DNA from: Campylobacterales bacterium
GTDB taxonomy: Bacteria; Campylobacterota; Campylobacteria; Campylobacterales; Hydrogenimonadaceae
Reading direction: 5' to 3'
NCBI GenBank assembly: GCA_027067015.1
Contig: JAMOMS010000179.1
Coordinates: forward strand, 1 to 9,094
DNA length: 9,094 bases
Below are positions 1 to 6,012 of the stretch, piece by piece; positions within the stretch are counted from its first letter, which is position 1; each line of letters begins with the position of its first letter. The translations under genes were made by a program, and so were the position numbers. The notes under the pieces are model-generated. The model ran no database searches. It saw nothing but the letters and a program-made list of their open reading frames with translations, and had not been told where the DNA came from.

Positions 1-461
1 TCTTTCGTGGCGGGCAGGGCCACCAGGTCGTCCAGGATCATCATAATATCGCTGTTTAGGTTGTACTGGATATCCAGGACTTTTTGGGGGGTGAAGTAGT
101 GTTTGGAGCCGTCGATGTGACTGCGAAAAAGGATGCCATTTTCATCAGGCTTGGAGATATCGCTAAGACTGAATGCCTGAAAGCCGCCGCTGTCGGTCAG
201 AAAGCTTTTCTCATAGCCGCTAAAACCGTGCAGGCCGCCCATCTTGGCCACGGTCTCGTCACCCGGACGCAGGTAGAGGTGGTAGGTGTTGGCCAGGATG
301 ATTTGGGTCTTTAAAATCTCCGTCATGTCGGTTGCGTCCAGGGCTTTGACGCTGGCGGCGGTGCCCACCGGCATGAAAACGGGGGTCTGGACGGTACTGT
401 GGGCGGTGGTAAGGGTGGCGGCGCGGGCACTGCCGTCAACGGCGTCAAGGTGAAACTGCAT
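1..461 (-). CDS. tgt: Queuine/preQ1 tRNA-ribosyltransferase (tRNA-guanine transglycosylase), 5' part only
   Basis: The reverse strand reads from ATG at 461-459 to the window edge without a stop, giving the first 153 residues of a protein usually about 370 residues long. It exchanges guanine 34 of GUN-anticodon tRNAs for preQ1, a step of queuosine synthesis, in the cytoplasm. Visible Tgt signatures are TPVFMPVGT (residues 26-34), [10 protein letters not shown] (58-67), the active-site DSGGFQAFS (90-98) and [11 protein letters not shown] (115-125). The usual FDECTPYP segment is replaced by LDDLVALP (143-150); from memory Campylobacterota Tgt proteins share this form. The catalytic aspartate nucleophile and the zinc site lie in the missing C-terminal part. 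The start is supported by AGGAG on the minus strand 8 nt before the ATG. The gene diverges from the RCK-type gene at 525. Identification is secure. Confidence 0.97.
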   Translation of the reverse strand, partial: MQFHLDAVDGSARAATLTTAHSTVQTPVFMPVGTAASVKALDATDMTEILKTQIILANTYHLYLRPGDETVAKMGGLHGFSGYEKSFLTDSGGFQAFSLSDISKPDENGILFRSHIDGSKHYFTPQKVLDIQYNLNSDIMMILDDLVALPATK

Positions 462-524
462 ACCAAAAACTCCTATTGCGCTATAATTGCTTGATTTTTT
501 CGCGAAAAAGGCGGCGGATAGACG
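462..524. promoter_or_regulatory. Divergent intergenic spacer between tgt and the RCK-type gene
   Basis: This 63-bp spacer must hold the 5' signals of both divergent genes. On the plus strand there is a perfect TATAAT at 482-487, which would put a transcript start near 493-495, about 30 nt before the ATG at 525. No convincing -35 hexamer is visible, which is usual for housekeeping promoters in this phylum. A T-run (495-500) follows and forms part of a palindrome (496-509). On the minus strand the tgt ribosome binding site AGGAG is clear. The minus-strand -10 is ambiguous, with only ATTATA/TTATAG overlapping the same bases. Seen: the motifs. Inferred: their use as promoters. Confidence 0.5.
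496..509. repeat. 14-bp perfect palindrome TTTTTCGCGAAAAA
   Basis: The bases are five T, CGCG, five A, perfectly self-complementary and centred between 502 and 503. It lies just downstream of the TATAAT at 482-487, about where transcription would start, and 15 bp before the RCK-type start codon. It could be an operator for a dimeric regulator or simply a hairpin in the leader. With an A/T-run arm on each side it could also be chance in an AT-rich spacer. No regulator can be named from the sequence. Confidence 0.35.
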
Positions 525-1967
525 ATGAAAAAGATTTTGATTATCGCTGACGGAATTGTAGCAAAACATTTTTTGCGTCGAATCAGCGAAACCTTTGTGG
601 CCACCAACGCCTACACCGTCGTTACCCTGGATCGTGCTGTTTTGCCCGAGAAACTTCCCTCCAATTTTACCGTCTACGAATTTGATCCCACCAGCTATAT
701 CAAGCTCTCGCGTATTCTCAAACGCGATTTCAACGATATTTTCATCATTCTCAAAAACCGGGTTGACGCCGAGGGGACCTATCGTAATATCCGCCGGGAC
801 GACCCGATGGTGCGCATCACCTACTTTAACCGCTGGGAGAGTCCGACGCCGGCGGATGATGAGAACCTCATTGCCGTGGAGGCCAACGAGATTCTCGCCG
901 GCAGGCTTTACGACTTTTTGCCCAACGTGCCGGTGGTGGCCCAGAACGTGGGGTTGGGGCAGGGGGAGATCATGGAGGTGCTGGTGCCGTTTGGCAGTGC
1001 CTACGTCTACCGCCATATCCGCACCATTACCCAGGACAGGTGGCGTATTGTGGCGCTGTATCGGAGCGGTCAGCTTCTGCTGGCACGGCCCGATCTGATG
1101 ATCAAGCCCAACGACGTTTTGCTGTTGGTAGGCAAACCTGCCGTGCTGGAGTCGGTCTTTAAAGTCATTAAGCGTGAACACGGTCAGTTTCCCGCCCCCT
1201 TTGGGGAGAATCTCTATCTGTTTGTCGATATGGCGTGCCAGTCGTCCAAAAATATCCGTCGGCTTCTGGAGCAGGTGTGCCATCTGCACCGGCGCATCAA
1301 GGGGCGTCGGCTGGTGGTGCGGGTGGTCAATCCCGCCGACGCCCGGACCCTCGGGGCGATCAAAGCGGTCGACGGGGAGCGCACCGACGTGGTGGTCGAT
1401 TACAAAAACACGCCCCTGCAAACGGTGGTTTCTGAAGACCTGGAGCGTTACAACGTGGGGCTGGTGATTTGCGATCGGACCCTTTTTGATCGTAAAGATT
1501 ACCGCCGGATGTTCTACTTTACGGCCAAGCCGGTGCTCTCGCTCAGCCCCGCGCCTTTGACGGAGTTGCAAAAGGTGGTGTTGATTTTGTCGGATAGCCG
1601 GGAGATGGAGGTGATCTCTTCGACCCTTTTTGACGTGGCCTCCCAGCTTGATCTGGATGTAGAGCTTTTTGATTACGAACTTGACGGTGACGCGGAGCGT
1701 AAACGTTTTTACGTCAGCCACTTCGAGAACCTGGCCGAGATCTTCTCCAAAACCCTGCACGTGCGCCGTCAAAACAAAAACCCGGTGCTCACCCTCAAAA
1801 AAGAGCCGCCCTTTTTGCAGGTGCTTCCTTTTGGCGAAAAGATGCTCCGCGGGCGGCTCTTTTCATATTTCAGTACCGACGCGGAGAAGCTCTATTTCAA
1901 ACTCTCCCACAACCCTCAGCTATTCGTACCCGTGGAGCCGGAGGGCGAGGGTCAAAGCGCATTTTAA
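525..1967 (+). CDS. Soluble TrkA/RCK-type protein, COG3400-like, function unknown
   Basis: The product has 480 residues and no membrane segment. Residues 2 to about 110 look like a TrkA-N Rossmann fold: a hydrophobic strand ILIIADG (4-10), a second strand ending in VVTLD with D36 where RCK folds place the ribose-binding acidic residue, and IFIILKN (72-78). The usual GxGxxG glycines are not intact (ADGIVA). Residues about 137-205 look like an RCK-C domain, with [14 protein letters not shown] and the closing [10 protein letters not shown] (194-203). The C-terminal half (about 228-480) has alternating strands and helices that I cannot assign. Proteins of this architecture are conserved next to tgt and aroB in Campylobacterota and are uncharacterised. 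RCK domains normally gate K+ channels and transporters by binding nucleotides; no transporter domain is fused here. The start ATG at 525 has only a weak upstream purine stretch (GGCGGATAG). A channel partner is possible but unproven. Confidence 0.8.
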   Translation: MKKILIIADGIVAKHFLRRISETFVATNAYTVVTLDRAVLPEKLPSNFTVYEFDPTSYIKLSRILKRDFNDIFIILKNRVDAEGTYRNIRRDDPMVRITYFNRWESPTPADDENLIAVEANEILAGRLYDFLPNVPVVAQNVGLGQGEIMEVLVPFGSAYVYRHIRTITQDRWRIVALYRSGQLLLARPDLMIKPNDVLLLVGKPAVLESVFKVIKREHGQFPAPFGENLYLFVDMACQSSKNIRRLLEQVCHLHRRIKGRRLVVRVVNPADARTLGAIKAVDGERTDVVVDYKNTPLQTVVSEDLERYNVGLVICDRTLFDRKDYRRMFYFTAKPVLSLSPAPLTELQKVVLILSDSREMEVISSTLFDVASQLDLDVELFDYELDGDAERKRFYVSHFENLAEIFSKTLHVRRQNKNPVLTLKKEPPFLQVLPFGEKMLRGRLFSYFSTDAEKLYFKLSHNPQLFVPVEPEGEGQSAF

Positions 1968-1977
1968 CCCTTTTTTA
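1947..1977 (+). terminator. Weak intrinsic terminator or attenuator at the end of the RCK-type gene
   Basis: AGGGT (1948-1952) pairs with ACCCT (1967-1971), with an extra G-T wobble at 1947/1972. AAA (1954-1956) can pair with TTT inside the loop. A T-run (1971-1976) follows directly. The hairpin spans the TAA stop at 1965-1967. The stem is short and interrupted, so termination would be partial at best. It is followed by a -10-like element, which fits a transcription-unit boundary before aroB. Confidence 0.35.
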
Positions 1978-1979
1978 AG

Positions 1980-1985
1980 TATTAT
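1980..1985 (+). promoter_or_regulatory. Candidate -10 element (TATTAT) for the aroB operon
   Basis: TATTAT follows a T-rich stretch (1971-1976) in the only plus-strand gap longer than 5 bp, the 54 bp between the RCK-type gene and aroB. Transcription would begin near 1992, about 30 nt before the aroB ATG. No -35 hexamer is recognisable, which is normal in Campylobacterota. That the downstream genes are packed without further gaps makes this the natural place for an operon promoter. Its use is inferred. Confidence 0.4.
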
Positions 1986-2021
1986 TAAACCACTTTTCAT
2001 TCCAACAAAGAGGCGGCTTAG

Positions 2022-3074
2022 ATGAAGGTATCCATCCGGCTACCGCAACCCCCCACGCGGGATTATGAAATTGAGATCGGCGATCTGCCCGAAATTGGTA
2101 TAGAGGGCAAGGCCCTGGTGGTCACCAACCCCAAAGTCGGCGGGCTTCACCTGGCCAGGCTGTTGGGGCGCCTGCGGGCCGATGAGCTTTACGTGGTGAC
2201 GGTGCCCGATGGCGAGAACCACAAAAACATGGCGACGGTTGAGATGATACTGGATCGCTGTTTTGAGCACCGGCTGGATCGCAAAAGCACCCTGGTGGCT
2301 TTCGGCGGCGGGGTGATCGGGGATATGACCGGCTTTGCCGCCTCTATTTTTCAGCGGGGCATCGGCTTTGTGCAGGTGCCCACGACGCTCCTTTCGCAGG
2401 TGGACGCCAGCGTGGGAGGCAAGACGGGCATCAACAACCGTTTCGGCAAGAACCTGGTGGGCGCGTTTCACCAGCCCAAAGCGGTCTACATAGACACCCA
2501 TTGGCTCAAGACCCTGCCTAAAAGGGAGTTTGCCGCCGGAGTGGCGGAGATTGTGAAGATGGCGGTGATGTTTGACGCCGATTTTTTTGATTGGCTGGAG
2601 CGCAACGACCTGCATGAGCAAGAGAATCTCAAAGAGGCGATCCGCCGCAGTGTGGAACTCAAGGCGTGGGTGGTGAATCAGGATGAGACCGAAAAGGGGA
2701 TCCGCGCCGTGCTCAACTACGGCCACACTTTTGCCCACGTCATTGAAAACGAGAGCGGTTACGGCCGTTACCTGCACGGCGAGGCGGTGGCCATAGGGAT
2801 GATCATGGCCAACCGCCTGGCGCTCCAAAACGGCCTGTTTGACCCCCAAAGCGCCGAGCGTGTCAAAGCCCTGCTGGCACGTTACGGTCTGCCGACCGAT
2901 TACGAGATAGCCGATACGGAAGCTTTTTACGACCACTTTTTCCTGGACAAAAAAAGCCAAAACAACCGCCTGACATTCATCGTGCCCGAGACACTGGGCA
3001 AGTACCGCTTTTTGCAAAACCCCGAAAAAGCGCGGGTCATGGCGGTGCTTGAAACATTTAAACGGGGTGCGTAA
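2022..3074 (+). CDS. aroB: 3-dehydroquinate synthase
   Basis: AroB converts DAHP to 3-dehydroquinate, the second step of the shikimate pathway to chorismate and aromatic amino acids. It is a cytoplasmic enzyme using NAD+ and a divalent metal. The 350-residue product has the normal bacterial length. Seen in order: VPDGENHKN (61-69), the NAD-binding LVAFGGGVIGDMTGF (91-105), VPTTLLSQVDASVGGKTGIN (119-138), NLVGAFHQP (144-152), GVAEIVKMAV (173-182), LNYGHTFAH (231-239), LHGEAVAIGM (251-260) and DKKSQNN (309-315). The metal ligands expected for the family are E176, H235 and H252, all present. The start ATG has an upstream AAAGAGG about 8 nt away. It begins the packed run of genes and is followed after 5 bp by the MscS-like gene. 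No defect is visible. Confidence 0.98.
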   Translation: MKVSIRLPQPPTRDYEIEIGDLPEIGIEGKALVVTNPKVGGLHLARLLGRLRADELYVVTVPDGENHKNMATVEMILDRCFEHRLDRKSTLVAFGGGVIGDMTGFAASIFQRGIGFVQVPTTLLSQVDASVGGKTGINNRFGKNLVGAFHQPKAVYIDTHWLKTLPKREFAAGVAEIVKMAVMFDADFFDWLERNDLHEQENLKEAIRRSVELKAWVVNQDETEKGIRAVLNYGHTFAHVIENESGYGRYLHGEAVAIGMIMANRLALQNGLFDPQSAERVKALLARYGLPTDYEIADTEAFYDHFFLDKKSQNNRLTFIVPETLGKYRFLQNPEKARVMAVLETFKRGA

Positions 3075-3079
3075 AGAGC

Positions 3080-4765
3080 ATGGCGCGCGCATTTTTTCTG
3101 CTGGCTCTTTTGCTGGGCACCCTGACGGCGGCCAAACCCGACACCCGTACCACCGTCACCCCCGCCGTCAAGGTGGCGCCGGCGTCTGAAGAGCGCAAAG
3201 CCAAAGAGGAAGCGGCGGCGCGTAAACGCCTTTTGCAAAAAAAGACCCGCCTAAAGGCGGAGCTGGCGCAGATTGATCGACGGCTCAATGACGAGACGGT
3301 ATGGCAAAAGATCTACGCCAACCACATGGCTTACCTCAAACTGGCCGAACGCCTGCGCGGGATCGAGGCGAAGATTCGCCGCTATAAACGGTTGGGAAGC
3401 CGCCGCTACCGTACCAAGATTTCGGAGCTGGAGAATGAGAAGGCCCAGCTGGGCGAGCGGCTGGAACTTCTTAAAGATTACGCCCAAAACCCCTTTAAAA
3501 CCCTCATCAAACCCAAAGAGATCGAAAAGGTACCCACCGTCACCAACCCGGTGGCGATTATCGGCGCTTTCTCCTACATGAAGCAGTTGGGCGAGCAGTT
3601 GAGCCGGTTTGAGAACGAGATCGCGGAGCTGGAACGCTTTATCGATATGCTTGAGAATAAAGCGGAGATTCTCAAGGCGCTTGAGAAGATCGACCCCAAA
3701 GACGCCAAACGGGCTTTACTGCTTAAAAACACGCTCAGAGAGCTGGATGAGGCGCAGGAGGGGCTGGATTTGCACAAGACGGCCCTGGTGGTTTACAAAA
3801 AGCGGGTGGATGAGATTAAGCTGAGGCTTACTTCCCAGATTAAAGAGCAGGCCAAGAAGGCGGGGGAAATCGGTGTCAGTATTTTGGGCCTACTGCTCTT
3901 TATGTTGCTCTTTAAGTGGCTTGTCAAGCGCACCGTGGTGGACAACGAGCGCTTCTATATGGCCAACAAGATCATCAACTTCACCTTTGTCTTCATTGTC
4001 TTGATGATTCTGCTTTTTGCCTACATCGAGAATGTTACCTACCTGGTGACGGTGCTGGGATTCGCGTCAGCGGGTATCGCTATTGCCATGAAAGACTGGT
4101 TTATGAGCATGATGGGGTGGCTGGTGATCATGCTGGGCGGCTCCATACACGTGGGTGATCGCATTCGGGTGGACAAGGACGGCAAACTCTATGTGGGCGA
4201 CGTGCTGGATATCTCTTTGCTTCGCATCACCCTGTTGGAAGACATTACGCTTACTACTTACAAGCACAACCGCCGTGCCGGTAGGGTGATTTTCATTCCC
4301 AACAACTACATCTTTACCGATATGATCGCCAACTACACCCACGCCACGCTCAAGACGGTCTGGGACGGCATTGATTTTACCATTACCTTCGATTCCAACC
4401 ACAAAAAGGCGGCGCACATCGCCAAGGAGACGGCCAAGAAGTACGCCAAAGGCTATACAGACATCACCCGCAAACAGCTTAATAAATTAAGGGCCAAATA
4501 CAGCCTCAAAAACACCAACGTCGAGCCGCGTATCTACACTTTTATCGAGGATAACGGCATTCGCGTCAGTGTCTGGTACCTCACCAACGCCTACGCCACC
4601 CTGACACTGCGCAGTACCATTTCTACGGAGATTTTGGATTTGATCAAAGAAGAAGATGACATCCGGCTGGCCTATCCCTCTCAGCATATCTATCTGGACC
4701 GGGCCAGGGAGAAGTTCTGTCTTCCGCCCGAGGCTGAAGGGCTTGAGGGGGCGGTGCACCTATGA
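3080..4765 (+). CDS. MscS-family mechanosensitive channel with long N-terminal extracytoplasmic coiled coil
   Basis: The product has 561 residues, about twice the length of E. coli MscS. Residues 1 to about 18 form a signal peptide (RAFFLLALLLGTLTAA). Residues about 35-260 are charged and helical, rich in K, E, R and L, consistent with coiled coils outside the cytoplasm. Three hydrophobic segments follow (about 264-281, 297-316 and 320-338). Next is the pore-lining helix region FASAGIAIAMKDWF (328-341), then GWLVIMLGGSIHVGDRI (346-362), the start of the MscS beta domain, with the family motif RVIFIPNNYI (402-411). The C-terminal part (about 425-540) fits the cytoplasmic cage. Such channels open on membrane tension and release solutes on osmotic downshock. 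The gene starts 5 bp after aroB with little ribosome binding site and overlaps mtaB by 4 bp (ATGA), suggesting coupled translation. The family call is firm; what gates the channel is unknown. Confidence 0.92.
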   Translation: MARAFFLLALLLGTLTAAKPDTRTTVTPAVKVAPASEERKAKEEAAARKRLLQKKTRLKAELAQIDRRLNDETVWQKIYANHMAYLKLAERLRGIEAKIRRYKRLGSRRYRTKISELENEKAQLGERLELLKDYAQNPFKTLIKPKEIEKVPTVTNPVAIIGAFSYMKQLGEQLSRFENEIAELERFIDMLENKAEILKALEKIDPKDAKRALLLKNTLRELDEAQEGLDLHKTALVVYKKRVDEIKLRLTSQIKEQAKKAGEIGVSILGLLLFMLLFKWLVKRTVVDNERFYMANKIINFTFVFIVLMILLFAYIENVTYLVTVLGFASAGIAIAMKDWFMSMMGWLVIMLGGSIHVGDRIRVDKDGKLYVGDVLDISLLRITLLEDITLTTYKHNRRAGRVIFIPNNYIFTDMIANYTHATLKTVWDGIDFTITFDSNHKKAAHIAKETAKKYAKGYTDITRKQLNKLRAKYSLKNTNVEPRIYTFIEDNGIRVSVWYLTNAYATLTLRSTISTEILDLIKEEDDIRLAYPSQHIYLDRAREKFCLPPEAEGLEGAVHL

Positions 4766-6012
4766 AACGGGTCTATTTCAAAACCTTTGGGTGCCGCACC
4801 AACCAGTTTGACACCCAGGTGATGATGAGCCGGCTGGGAGAGCATCGGCTTGTCATGAGCGAGGAGGAGGCGGACGTGATTGTCGTCAACTCCTGTACCG
4901 TCACCAACGGCGCGGACGCCGGGGTGCGGGGCTACATTAACCAGGCGCGTAGAAAAAATCCCCGGGCCAGGATTCTGCTGACCGGTTGCGGGGCCTTCAC
5001 CAAAGGGGAAGAGCTTTTAAAAACGGGCAGGGTTGAGGGGGTCTTCGGTCACGGCGAGAAGGGGCGGGTGAGCGAGTTTTTGCAAAAAGCGCCTGGATTT
5101 TTTGAAATTGGCGACCTGACCCATGTGGATGACGCGGTGGTAGAGCGCTTCGTGGGGCGCTCCAGGGCCTTTGTGAAGGTGCAGGAGGGGTGCGATTTTC
5201 GGTGCAGTTACTGCATTATTCCCTATGTGCGGGGCAACGCCAGGAGCCTGGACGAGGAGCGGATTTTGGAGCAGATCGCCAGGCTGGCGGCCAACGGGTT
5301 TGGGGAGTTTATCCTCACCGGCACCAACGTGGGCAGTTACGGCAAAGAGAGCGGCACGTCGCTGGCCGGGCTGATGAAGCGGATGAGCCTGATTCGGGGC
5401 GTGCGCCGCATACGGGTGGGCTCTTTGGAGCCGGTGCAGATTACCGAAGAGCTGATGGAGATTCTGGATGAGCCCTGGATGGCCAGGCATCTGCACATTG
5501 CCCTGCAACACACCAGCGACAAGATGCTAAAGATCATGAACCGACGCAACCGCTTTGAGGAGGATCTGGCCCTTTTTGAGCGGATTGCCGAGCGTGGGTA
5601 CGCCCTGGGCACCGATTTTATTGTCGGCCATCCGGGGGAGGATGAGAATGCCTGGAAAGAGGCAATAGAGAGGGTAGGGCGTTTGCCGCTGACCCACGTG
5701 CACGCCTTTACCTACTCCAGGCGAGACGGCACCCCAAGTGCCGGGATGAAGCCTGTTGTGCCCGGTGATGTCGCCAAGGCGCGCCACAAAGAGCTGACCG
5801 CGCTGGTAAAAGAGAAGAATTTCGCCTTCCGCCGCGCTTTGAAGGGGCCTTTGACAGTACTGGTAGAGAGCGAAAAAGAGGGGAGACAGATGGGACTGGA
5901 CCAATACTTCAATCGGGTGGCCGTGGCGAGTGCCCGTGATCTGCGGGGCGAGTGGGTGACGCTGGAGCGTTTTGAGGCCCAAAAGGAGATGAACGTTGCG
6001 CACGTTGAGTAA
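4762..6012 (+). CDS. mtaB: tRNA (N6-threonylcarbamoyladenosine-C2) methylthiotransferase, radical SAM
   Basis: MtaB adds a methylthio group to t6A at position 37 of tRNAs reading ANN codons, giving ms2t6A and stabilising codon pairing. The 416-residue product shows the three-part methylthiotransferase layout. The N-terminal UPF0004 domain has cluster cysteines C11 (KTFGCRTNQFD), C45 (NSCTVTNGAD) and C76 (LLTGCGAF). The radical SAM core has C144, C148 and C151 (GCDFRCSYCIIPYVRG), then GTNVGSYG (187-194) and LQHTSDKML (248-256). A TRAM-like C-terminal domain covers about 359-404. The start motif with CRTNQFD, NSCTVT and the CDFRCSYC core fits the MtaB (MiaB-like) subfamily rather than RimO. MiaB itself is harder to exclude by eye. 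The start overlaps the MscS-like stop as ATGA, with GAGGGGG 10 nt upstream. It is followed closely by the FtsH-like gene. Confidence 0.93.
   Translation: MKRVYFKTFGCRTNQFDTQVMMSRLGEHRLVMSEEEADVIVVNSCTVTNGADAGVRGYINQARRKNPRARILLTGCGAFTKGEELLKTGRVEGVFGHGEKGRVSEFLQKAPGFFEIGDLTHVDDAVVERFVGRSRAFVKVQEGCDFRCSYCIIPYVRGNARSLDEERILEQIARLAANGFGEFILTGTNVGSYGKESGTSLAGLMKRMSLIRGVRRIRVGSLEPVQITEELMEILDEPWMARHLHIALQHTSDKMLKIMNRRNRFEEDLALFERIAERGYALGTDFIVGHPGEDENAWKEAIERVGRLPLTHVHAFTYSRRDGTPSAGMKPVVPGDVAKARHKELTALVKEKNFAFRRALKGPLTVLVESEKEGRQMGLDQYFNRVAVASARDLRGEWVTLERFEAQKEMNVAHVE
5983..5988 (+). promoter_or_regulatory. Shine-Dalgarno AAGGAG deciding the start of the FtsH-like gene
   Basis: AAGGAG lies inside the end of mtaB, 7 nt before TTG 5996, an ideal distance. 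The next in-frame ATG at 6017 is 28 nt away, with only AAGAG directly before it. That favours the TTG start. However, the same TAA(A)GAGC-ATG arrangement also precedes the MscS-like start at 3080, so reinitiation at the ATG after the mtaB stop remains possible. Confidence 0.5.

Noticed and set aside
84..314. A 76-codon plus-strand open frame at the left end
   Set aside because: It is antisense to tgt, whose protein motifs are unmistakable on the minus strand.
2040..3092. A 350-codon open frame on the minus strand across all of aroB
   Set aside because: It is an antisense shadow: aroB has every catalytic motif on the plus strand, and the antisense product is rich in His, Gln and Arg with no recognisable domain. 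Equal length is coincidence in GC-rich sequence.
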